Source of the DNA: Candidatus Pelagibacter sp.
GTDB taxonomy: Bacteria > Pseudomonadota > Alphaproteobacteria > Pelagibacterales > Pelagibacteraceae
Direction: 5' to 3'
DNA length: 53,797 nucleotides
Assembly: GCA_028225715.1 (NCBI GenBank)
Contig: JAOIXS010000004.1
Span: 1-53,797, forward strand
Part shown: positions 46,529 through 53,797 of the stretch, piece by piece
How the letters are laid out: every line of letters begins with the position of its first letter
How positions within the stretch are numbered: the stretch's first letter is position 1
Notes under the pieces: model-generated
The model's database searches: none
What the model was told of the DNA's origin: nothing
What the model saw: only the letters and a program-made list of their open reading frames with translations
Translations under genes and position numbers: made by a program

Positions 46529-47437
46529 TTACTTTAAAATTTTAATTTCTTTTTCTAATACTATTCCAGTTTTTTTTTCCACACTTGTCTTAACAAATTC
46601 AATCAATTTATTCATATCTTCAAAGCTAGCATTATTTTTATTTACAAAAAAATTACAGTGCTTATTTGAAATGTGAGCATCTCCAAAGCTGGTATCTAGT
46701 GCTACAGATTCTTTTATCAATTCCCAAACTTTTTTATCAGTTTGATCAATTGGATTCTTGAATGTACTGCCACTTGTTTTTAATTTTGTTGGTTGTGCAT
46801 TATCTTTCTTTTCCTTTAATTCTAAGACTTCTTTTTCGATTTCTTCTTGATTTTTTCTTGATCCTTTAAATGATGCACTTAAAAAAATTAAGTCCTCTTT
46901 TAAATCATTACTTCGGTATTTGAATATAACTTTACTTGCTGGTATTGTTGAAACCTGTCCATTTTTATCAATTGCTTGGATTGATACTAACACATCTTTA
47001 AACTCTTTATTAAAACATCCAGCATTCATCTTTAGTCCCCCACCTATAGTACCTGGTATGCATGCTAAAAATTCAAATCCACCTATTCCATTATTCAGTG
47101 CAAAATCAGAAAGTTTTTTATCAAGACAAGCACTGCCTGCTATAATAACATCATTTGGTAATATGGAGATATTAGAAAAATTTTTTCCTAATTTGATAAC
47201 AACACCATCAAATTTTTCATCACTTATAAGAGTATTCGAGCCCGCACCTAAAATATGTACTTTTTCTTTTTCTCCAAATTTTTTTAAAAATAAAATTAAG
47301 TCAGGCAAACTATCTGGTCTAAAGTAAACTTTGGCCTGTCCACCAATATTAAACCAATTACTCTTTTTTAAATCATAATCAAAGTGAATTTTACTACTAA
47401 TTTCATTGGAAAATTTTCTTATTTCTTCAATACTCAT
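46529..47437 (-). CDS. murB: UDP-N-acetylenolpyruvoylglucosamine reductase MurB
   Basis: About 302 residues from the ATG at 47435-47437, which overlaps the murC stop as ATGA. A longer in-frame start exists ten codons upstream but would lie inside murC. FAD-binding GAGSNTLIS, CIPGTIGGGLKMNAG, the YRSND segment and the catalytic Ser in TSGSTFKNP are seen. It reduces the enolpyruvyl precursor to UDP-MurNAc using NADPH. Type I MurB by length and motifs. Confidence 0.94.
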   Translation of the reverse strand: MSIEEIRKFSNEISSKIHFDYDLKKSNWFNIGGQAKVYFRPDSLPDLILFLKKFGEKEKVHILGAGSNTLISDEKFDGVVIKLGKNFSNISILPNDVIIAGSACLDKKLSDFALNNGIGGFEFLACIPGTIGGGLKMNAGCFNKEFKDVLVSIQAIDKNGQVSTIPASKVIFKYRSNDLKEDLIFLSASFKGSRKNQEEIEKEVLELKEKKDNAQPTKLKTSGSTFKNPIDQTDKKVWELIKESVALDTSFGDAHISNKHCNFFVNKNNASFEDMNKLIEFVKTSVEKKTGIVLEKEIKILK

Positions 47438-48831
47438 TTGATCAATTCTGGTAATTGTCTCATCCATGTTGAAATTGTACCTGCACCCATACCAACAACT
47501 ATTTTTTTACCAAAAATAGTATTTTTAATAAATTTTGCTAATTGATACTGATCCTCAACCATAAAAAGTTTTACTTTTGAATTTTTAATAATATCTTTTG
47601 CAAAATTATTATATTTAAAACCTAATTTTATTTTTTCTCCAGCTGTATATAAAGGACATAATATTACAACATCAGCTTTTTTAAATGATAAGCTAAATTC
47701 TTTTTTAAGATCTTTTAGTCTAGAAATTCTGTGTGGTTGAAATATGCAAATCACTTCTTCTTTCTTATAAGCTGCTCTCACACCATTTAACACTTCTCTA
47801 ATTTCAGTTGGGTGATGAGCATAATCATCATAAAAATTAGTTTCTCTATGTGTAAAAATTTTATTAAATCTTCTTTGAACACCCTTAAATTCTTTCAATC
47901 CTTTTTTGATAATATCTTGCGATATTCCAATTGTTAATGCCACAGCTATTGCTGCGGTAGAGTTTCTAATATTATGAATTCCTAATAATGGTAATCTAAT
48001 TTTTCTTATAATTAAATTCTTTTTTCCTGGCAAATTTATAGCAAGATCATATTGAGAATATTCTTTTTCTTGTTTTATATTTTTAATACAGAAATGTGAT
48101 TTATGGTCAATTCCATATGTATAATAATTCTTCATTTTTAATTTACTTAATAAATCTTTATTATTTTTGTCATCTATACAAATAAAAGACTTCCCAAACG
48201 AGGGTACTTTATTGATAAATTTAATAAATAATTCTTTAAGATCTTTCATTGAATTATAAAAATCCATGTGCTCACGATCAATATTTGTTACTATAGAATA
48301 AGTTGGTGGCACATGTATAAAGCTACCATCTGACTCATCAGCCTCTAATATACACCAATCACTTTTACCCAGTTTTGCAGAATTTTTTATTGCATTAAGG
48401 ACACCACCATTAATAATTGTAGGGTCCAATTTTGTCTTTGAAAATATTGAGGCTAATAGAGACGTAGTTGTTGTTTTTCCATGTGAACCTGTAACAACTA
48501 TATTTTTTGTTAAAGAGACTATATTTGCTAACATCTCTCCTCTTTTATAAATAGGTAATTGTTTTAGTTTGGCTTCAATTAATTCAGGGTTTTTATTTTT
48601 AATAGCTGATGAAATGACAACAATTGTTGCTTTTGCTATATTTTTTTTAGTATGGCTAATTGTAATTTTGATCTTATCTTTTTTTAATCTTTCAATATTC
48701 TTATTTGCAAGGACGTCACTACCCTGGACATTAAAACCCATTCTTTTCATAATGAGTGCAAGGCCACTCATTCCAATGCCCCCTATACCAACAAAATGTA
48801 TAATTTCAGTTTTAGCTAATTCAATTTTCAT
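47434..48831 (-). CDS. murC: UDP-N-acetylmuramate--L-alanine ligase MurC
   Basis: 465 residues. The UDP-binding loop GIGGIGMSG (15-23), P-loop GSHGKTTT (115-122), EADESDGSF and the C-terminal FQPHRISR are intact. It adds L-Ala to UDP-MurNAc with ATP, the first peptide step. Overlaps murG by 11 bases and murB by 4. Confidence 0.96.
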   Translation of the reverse strand: MKIELAKTEIIHFVGIGGIGMSGLALIMKRMGFNVQGSDVLANKNIERLKKDKIKITISHTKKNIAKATIVVISSAIKNKNPELIEAKLKQLPIYKRGEMLANIVSLTKNIVVTGSHGKTTTTSLLASIFSKTKLDPTIINGGVLNAIKNSAKLGKSDWCILEADESDGSFIHVPPTYSIVTNIDREHMDFYNSMKDLKELFIKFINKVPSFGKSFICIDDKNNKDLLSKLKMKNYYTYGIDHKSHFCIKNIKQEKEYSQYDLAINLPGKKNLIIRKIRLPLLGIHNIRNSTAAIAVALTIGISQDIIKKGLKEFKGVQRRFNKIFTHRETNFYDDYAHHPTEIREVLNGVRAAYKKEEVICIFQPHRISRLKDLKKEFSLSFKKADVVILCPLYTAGEKIKLGFKYNNFAKDIIKNSKVKLFMVEDQYQLAKFIKNTIFGKKIVVGMGAGTISTWMRQLPELIK

Positions 48832-49891
48832 TAATAACAGATATAATTTTCAGATTTATATTATTCCATGTGTTTTCATAGTTAAAATCTTTCATGTTCT
48901 TTTTTTTAGCAAGATATTCTTCTTTATTATCAATAATATTAATTAGTTTATTGAGTAATATTTTCTCATCTATTTCTTTTTGATTTAGCAACCAATTAAA
49001 GCCAAGTTTATTATAAAAATAAGCATTTTCGAATTGATGGTTATCTTTTGCTGTTGGCAAAGGTATTGCTAAATATGGAATCTCGGTAAAATTTAACTCG
49101 GCTAATGTTGATGCACCTGCTCTAGTGATGCATAAATCTGTTTTATGCATAAAATTTATAACATCATCATTAAAATTGAATAATTCACAATTAATATTGT
49201 TATTTTTATAAGTTTTTTTTAAACTTTCAAAGTTAATAGAATTAGTTTGTTGATAAATTTTTAGTTTATATTTTTTTGATAATTCAATAATTGCATTTTT
49301 AACTAAATCATCAAATATTTTAGCTCCTTGACTACCACCTATTATAAGTAAATTAATTGTATCTAATGTGTTATTAGTATCCCTCTTATCATAAAAATTT
49401 TTTCTTAATAATGCTGGAATTACTTTAATTTTATTTTTAAGTTTAATAGGAAATTTTTTGATATTATTAGAATAACAAAATATTTTTTGACAGTAACTTA
49501 TAAAAAATTTGTTTGATCTACCTAAAACCATATTTGGTTCAAATAACAGTAGCTTAATATTTAAAATTTTAGCACCTATGCATAGAGGTAGTGACATATA
49601 TCCACCTGTTGAAATTAATATATTAATTTTATTTTTTCTTAAGAAAGAAATAGATTTGAAAATCAAAATTATCATTAAAAGAAAATCAAATGGCATTATT
49701 ATTAAATTTTTTGAAATTGGCCTTACATTAAATATTTTTAAATTGTATTCATCTTTGTTTAAAAATTTGGCACCCCTAAAGTCAGATGTCATAGAAACAT
49801 CAAAATTATGCTCTAAGTGTTTATATATTATAGTTGCAGGTATAACATGACCTCCTGATCCACCGGTGCTAATTAATATTTTTTTATTCAT
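48821..49891 (-). CDS. murG: Lipid II synthase (GlcNAc transferase) MurG
   Basis: 356 residues of the GT-B fold. The N-terminal Gly-rich loop GGSGGHV (10-16) and the second-domain loop GGSQGAKIF, plus TRAGASTLAEL, are MurG signatures. It transfers GlcNAc to lipid I on the inner face of the membrane. Placed between ftsW and murC, the normal order. Confidence 0.96.
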   Translation of the reverse strand: MNKKILISTGGSGGHVIPATIIYKHLEHNFDVSMTSDFRGAKFLNKDEYNLKIFNVRPISKNLIIMPFDFLLMIILIFKSISFLRKNKINILISTGGYMSLPLCIGAKILNIKLLLFEPNMVLGRSNKFFISYCQKIFCYSNNIKKFPIKLKNKIKVIPALLRKNFYDKRDTNNTLDTINLLIIGGSQGAKIFDDLVKNAIIELSKKYKLKIYQQTNSINFESLKKTYKNNNINCELFNFNDDVINFMHKTDLCITRAGASTLAELNFTEIPYLAIPLPTAKDNHQFENAYFYNKLGFNWLLNQKEIDEKILLNKLINIIDNKEEYLAKKKNMKDFNYENTWNNINLKIISVINEN

Positions 49892-51016
49892 CTAATGAAT
49901 TTTTCTTTTTGTTAAATTTAATATTATTCCAGATAATATAGAAACTCCTACAATTGAAGAACCCCCATAACTTAAAAATGGTAATGTCATTCCTGTTGTG
50001 GGAAATAGTCTTATATTCACCCCAAGATGTATTAATGCTTGAAAAATTATTAGACTTATAACTCCAGTTAGCACTAATTTAATTTTTTCACTTTTTTCTA
50101 AATAAATTTTTTTAAAAACAGAGTAAACAAAAAACAAAAATAAAATTAATAACAATATTATTGCAATAACACCAAACTCCTCAGAGATAACTGAAACTAT
50201 ATAATCAGTATGGGCCTCAGGAACTCTTGTTTTTAAGGTACCTTCTCCTATTCCTTTACCAAAAAACCCTCCACTACTGATTGCTTCTATAGCCTTATCA
50301 GATTGAAAATTGTGGGTTCCTGCATCAGGGTTAAAGAAAGATAGAATACGACTTTTTATATAAATAAATTTTGGGATAAAAAAAACCACATATAACAACG
50401 TTAAAATAGCAAAACTTATAAATATTAAAATGAATAGTAGATTTATGCCAGATACGAAAACTATTATTGCCCAAGATAAAAATACCAACAATGTTTGACC
50501 GATGTCGGGCTGCATTATTAATAGTAAGCAAGTTGGGATAATAGCAATAATAGTCAATAAATATTTGATATAAATATTATAATTTTTTTCACTACATAAA
50601 ATTGTTGCTAGAAAAATAATAATAAATGGTTTCAATAATTCAATTGGCTGAAATTGAGGAAGAAGAAAAAAATTCAACCATCTTTTTGATCCTTTAACTT
50701 CAGTACCAAAAATTGGAACTAAAAATAATAGAAATAAAGTAACAAAAAAAAGATAAATAGAAATTCTAAAAAGATTTTTTTCACTTAAAGAAGAAAAAAA
50801 TATTAAAGTTACCAACCCAATAAAAATATAGGTCAGATGCTTAAAAAAGAAAAAATAATTATTTGTATCTAATTTATCAGAAGCAATTAATGAAGTTGAA
50901 ACTAAAGAAAAAAATAAACCTAAACTAAATAAAAATATTATTAATAAAAAAATTGTTTTATCTATATTTTTCCACCAGTTATAATACATTGAGTTGAGCG
51001 AACTAGTATTTATCAT
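49892..51016 (-). CDS. ftsW: Divisome SEDS peptidoglycan polymerase FtsW
   Basis: 374 residues, about ten membrane helices. The RILSFFNPD segment, SDKAIEAISSGGFFGKGIGEG and the terminal LSYGGSSIVG mark the SEDS family; the murD-ftsW-murG context marks it as FtsW, not RodA. It polymerises septal glycan with its partner transpeptidase FtsI (not in the window). The ATG overlaps the murD stop as ATGA. Confidence 0.95.
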   Translation of the reverse strand: MINTSSLNSMYYNWWKNIDKTIFLLIIFLFSLGLFFSLVSTSLIASDKLDTNNYFFFFKHLTYIFIGLVTLIFFSSLSEKNLFRISIYLFFVTLFLLFLVPIFGTEVKGSKRWLNFFLLPQFQPIELLKPFIIIFLATILCSEKNYNIYIKYLLTIIAIIPTCLLLIMQPDIGQTLLVFLSWAIIVFVSGINLLFILIFISFAILTLLYVVFFIPKFIYIKSRILSFFNPDAGTHNFQSDKAIEAISSGGFFGKGIGEGTLKTRVPEAHTDYIVSVISEEFGVIAIILLLILFLFFVYSVFKKIYLEKSEKIKLVLTGVISLIIFQALIHLGVNIRLFPTTGMTLPFLSYGGSSIVGVSILSGIILNLTKRKIH

Positions 51017-52308
51017 TTTATATATTTTTTTATAAGTTTATTAAAATATTTTCCTCTTTCTTCAAAGTTTCTAAAACTATCAAATGATGCTGATGCTGGA
51101 CTAAAAAGAATTGTCTTTTTAATAAAATTATTTTCATTTTTAATATCTAAAAAAATCTTAGCTATTAAAGTCTTTAAATCTAAAAATGATTGAAATGCCA
51201 TCTTATTTTTTAATTGATTAATAAAAAAATTTTGATTTTTTCCAAAAATGTATAACTTAATGTTTTTACAATCGTTTTTTTTAAGTAAAAATTTATCTCC
51301 CTTTTTAGGTAAACCACCCATTATCCAATAAATATTTTTTAATGATTTCAATAATTTTTCTGATGAAGAAAAGCTTGTTGCTTTAGAATCGTTAATAACT
51401 TTTAAAAATTTAGAATTATGAATTATTTCTTGTCTAAAACTTAATCCTTTAAAATTTTTTAATGTTTTTAATAGCAGGTTATCTTTTAAATTTAATAGCT
51501 TTGAAACTTTCAATACAAATGTCAAATTTTCTTTATTACCATCTGTATCAAAATAATAATTATCAATTTTTTTGATAAACTTATCACTTGTATATTTTTC
51601 TATTTTCAGAATTGATGGTGCTAATTTTTTTTTCTTTAATTCTCTTTTAATGTAAAAATTTTTTGTATTTAAAATTGCAATATCATTTTTAGATTGATTT
51701 TTTATTAATTCAAATTTAGCACTTACATATTTGTCTATAGTCTTGTGTCTTTCGAGGTGATCTGGTGTAATATTTAAGATTATAGATATATTTGTCTTAA
51801 ACAACTTGCTATATTCTAGTTGATAAGATGAAGCCTCAATTACAAATAGAGTGTCTTTTTTGATCTTTTTTTCTAGCAAAATTGGATTACCTATATTTCC
51901 AACTAAACGAACATCTTTTTTTTGGTCTTTTAATATATCGTATAAAAGTTTAGCAGTAGTTGATTTTCCATTTGTACCTGTAATAGTTATTTTTTGATTA
52001 AAAGCATATCGACTATAAAAAATGTCTAAATCTGTATAAATTTTTTTATGATTTTTTTTTAAAAATCTACTTAATTTGCACTTATTAATGTCTATTCCTG
52101 GACTAATTATAATACAGTCAAATTCCTTTTTTGTTATTTCTTTATATGTTGTGTGAGTATGTTTAATTTTTTTTTTAGCAATTATTTGATCATCAAATAA
52201 ACTAATAACATTACTTTTTTTTAAAAAACTATAAACGGATTGACCACTTTTACCTAGACCATAAATCAATATTCTTTTTTTAAAAAAGTTTTTTTCAAGA
52301 TTTAACAT
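51013..52308 (-). CDS. murD: UDP-N-acetylmuramoyl-L-alanine--D-glutamate ligase MurD
   Basis: 431 residues with the nucleotide loop YGLGKSGQSV (16-25), P-loop GTNGKSTT (111-118), EASSYQLE and LNITPDHLERH. It adds D-Glu with ATP. Slightly shorter than average and very rich in Lys and Phe, as are its neighbours. Joined to mraY by a TAATG overlap. Confidence 0.96.
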   Translation of the reverse strand: MLNLEKNFFKKRILIYGLGKSGQSVYSFLKKSNVISLFDDQIIAKKKIKHTHTTYKEITKKEFDCIIISPGIDINKCKLSRFLKKNHKKIYTDLDIFYSRYAFNQKITITGTNGKSTTAKLLYDILKDQKKDVRLVGNIGNPILLEKKIKKDTLFVIEASSYQLEYSKLFKTNISIILNITPDHLERHKTIDKYVSAKFELIKNQSKNDIAILNTKNFYIKRELKKKKLAPSILKIEKYTSDKFIKKIDNYYFDTDGNKENLTFVLKVSKLLNLKDNLLLKTLKNFKGLSFRQEIIHNSKFLKVINDSKATSFSSSEKLLKSLKNIYWIMGGLPKKGDKFLLKKNDCKNIKLYIFGKNQNFFINQLKNKMAFQSFLDLKTLIAKIFLDIKNENNFIKKTILFSPASASFDSFRNFEERGKYFNKLIKKYIK

Positions 52309-53393
52309 TATCTAAGTTTCAATGTCGCTAATCCAATCATTGCTAAAATTATTGATATAATCCAAAATCTAATTACAACTGTTGATTCTGCCCAACCTTT
52401 TTTTTCAAAATGATGGTGTATAGGTGCCATTTTAAAAATTCTTTTACCTGTTAATTTGAATGAAAATACTTGAATTATAACTGACACAGCTTCTAGTACA
52501 AATAACCCACCCGTTATTGCTAAAACAATCTCATGTTTAGTAATAATACCAATTGCCCCTAAAGATCCACCTAATGCTAATGAACCAGTGTCACCCATAA
52601 ATATTTTTGCAGGTGGTGCATTAAACCATAAAAATCCTAAACAAGCTCCTATGATTGATCCACAAAAAACTGAAACTTCCCCCATGCCTTCAAGATAGGG
52701 AATATTTAAATATTCTGAAAATACAATATTACCAGTTACGTAGCTAATAAATGCAAAACATGCTGCCACTAATATCACTGGCACTGTTGCTAAGCCATCT
52801 AAACCATCTGTTAAATTAACTGCATTGGAAGATCCAACAATTATAAAAATAGAAAATGGAATAAAAAACCAGCCAAGATTAATAATTAAATTTTTAAAAA
52901 AAGGAAAATATAAATTTGTAAGTTCAATATTTTGAGATAATTGAGTTAAACCAAAAATTCCAACAATGGCTATTAAAATTTGAGAAATAATCTTAAATTT
53001 AAATGAAACACCAGATGAATTTTTAAACTTAATTTTTTTATAATCATCATATGCACCTAATAGCCCAAACCCTGTAACAATAAATAACAAAAACCATATA
53101 TGATAATTTGATAGATCACCCCAAAGTAATATTCCTGAAAATAGTCCAAGTAAAATTAAAACACCCCCCATTGTTGGTGTTCCAATTTTCTTAACTATAT
53201 GTTCAGTAGGACCATCATCTCTTATTGGATTTAAGATTTTTCTTACTGAAAAAAATTTAATAAAAGGAGTGCCTATTAATAAAACTACAAACATTGACGT
53301 AAACATTGAAAGACCAGTTCTAAATGTTAAATACTTAAATACATTTAGAAAACTATATTGATCAATTAATTGAGTAATAAGACTATAAAGCAT
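52308..53393 (-). CDS. mraY: Phospho-MurNAc-pentapeptide translocase MraY
   Basis: 361 residues, about ten membrane helices. The conserved cytoplasmic motifs are DDYKK (116-120), NLTDGLDGLA (about 193-202), FMGDTGSLALGG and PIHHHFEKKGW near the C-terminus. It makes lipid I by joining the UDP-MurNAc-pentapeptide to undecaprenyl phosphate. The start overlaps murF by 11 bases. Confidence 0.97.
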   Translation of the reverse strand: MLYSLITQLIDQYSFLNVFKYLTFRTGLSMFTSMFVVLLIGTPFIKFFSVRKILNPIRDDGPTEHIVKKIGTPTMGGVLILLGLFSGILLWGDLSNYHIWFLLFIVTGFGLLGAYDDYKKIKFKNSSGVSFKFKIISQILIAIVGIFGLTQLSQNIELTNLYFPFFKNLIINLGWFFIPFSIFIIVGSSNAVNLTDGLDGLATVPVILVAACFAFISYVTGNIVFSEYLNIPYLEGMGEVSVFCGSIIGACLGFLWFNAPPAKIFMGDTGSLALGGSLGAIGIITKHEIVLAITGGLFVLEAVSVIIQVFSFKLTGKRIFKMAPIHHHFEKKGWAESTVVIRFWIISIILAMIGLATLKLR

Positions 53394-53797
53394 TAAACTT
53401 ACCAGTTTTTAATTTGTTAACTAGATTGTTAAGTCCAGTAGAGTTTGAACCCTTAATCATTAAATAATCATTATTATTTAAATCATTTTTTATCAAATCA
53501 ATTATTTTAGACTTATTTTTCAAAGCTGCGCCTCTACGGTGTTTATCAAGGTTTTTATAAGTGTACAAAATATGTTTACCCACTACATTAATATTTTTAA
53601 GAGAAGTTTTGTTAATATCTTTGCCAGCCTCTAAGTGTAGCTTCTTTGAATAATTTCCTAACTCCAGCATATCACCCAGTATTAATTTTTTTTTAGAGTT
53701 ATCAATTTTTAATTCATCAAAATTTTTTATAGCAGATTTTAGTGATAACGGATTAGAGTTATAGCTTTCATCTATAATATAAATATTCTTTTTATTA
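53383..53797 (-). CDS. murF: UDP-MurNAc-tripeptide--D-Ala-D-Ala ligase MurF, C-terminal part (cut by right edge)
   Basis: The frame is open from the right edge (first whole codon at 53794-53796) to the stop at 53383, giving 137 residues of the C-terminal domain. The diagnostic IIDESYNSNPLSLKSA and LILGDMLELG are present. The enzyme adds D-Ala-D-Ala to complete the pentapeptide. A shorter start at the internal Met (53668-53670) would cut the DESYNSNP motif off and is rejected. The remaining N-terminal part lies outside the window. Confidence 0.92.
   Translation of the reverse strand, partial: NKKNIYIIDESYNSNPLSLKSAIKNFDELKIDNSKKKLILGDMLELGNYSKKLHLEAGKDINKTSLKNINVVGKHILYTYKNLDKHRRGAALKNKSKIIDLIKNDLNNNDYLMIKGSNSTGLNNLVNKLKTGKFNAL

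Noticed and set aside
47437..47467. Longer MurB start inside murC
   Set aside because: It would overlap murC by 34 bases and add residues not needed by the family; the ATGA junction start fits the local pattern.
53383..53670. A separate 95-residue gene starting at the internal Met
   Set aside because: The same frame continues to the window edge and encodes the MurF motif DESYNSNP upstream of that Met.

Overview
The window is strongly AT-rich, very densely packed and rich in short overlaps between genes. Its proteins, gene order and two-piece tmRNA point to a streamlined marine alphaproteobacterium, most likely of the SAR11 clade (Pelagibacterales). That assignment is inferred from protein style, AT content, tiny intergenic gaps and alphaproteobacterial synteny; no database was searched.

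Layout, left to right. (1) 1-1263: the start of an unrecognised membrane protein running off the left edge, and a small outer-membrane barrel-like protein with a strong terminator. (2) 1474-8888, minus strand: an amino-acid transport region, livK-livHMGF-azlCD-glaH, with a LysE-type exporter upstream. A terminator-like hairpin separates livK from the permease genes. (3) 8889-9023: a divergent intergenic region with inverted repeats and a possible 14-codon ORF. (4) 9024-9578, plus strand: a DUF2805-type gene and a glutaredoxin. (5) 9581-13938, minus strand: a D-amino-acid-oxidase-like / DMT / 2-hydroxyacid dehydrogenase / HDAC-like / MsrB run. (6) 14007-21070, minus strand: leuA followed without a gap by the cell-shape genes mreB-mreC-mreD-mrdA-rodA. 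(7) 21176-29076, minus strand: hflK-hflC-DUF2065-degP-miaA-ilvI-ilvH-ilvC. (8) 29128-34747: mrp, thyX, a permuted two-piece tmRNA gene, a two-gene insert, a MazG-like gene and fumC. (9) 34735-39957: an AsmA-like protein, a UvrD-type helicase and an M24 aminopeptidase. (10) 39940-53797, minus strand: a dcw (division and cell wall) cluster reading murF-mraY-murD-ftsW-murG-murC-murB-ddl-ftsQ-ftsA-lpxC-bamD-ligA.

How they work together. Branched-chain amino acids are both made here (ilvI/H/C, leuA) and probably moved here (Liv, AzlCD, LysE). Peptidoglycan synthesis is represented twice, by the elongation (Mre/PBP2/RodA) and division (Mur/Fts) machineries. LpxC and BamD add outer-membrane assembly.

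Most notable: a 44-nt piece of the 3' part of the tmRNA coding segment is duplicated 1.7 kb downstream with one mismatch. The two copies bracket a two-gene operon (a lipoprotein and a SHOCT-tail protein), and a second, shorter direct repeat is nested inside them. This looks like the scar of a small element inserted at ssrA. The dcw cluster also lacks ftsZ between ftsA and lpxC, and a glutarate-hydroxylase homologue (glaH/csiD) sits at the end of the Liv operon.
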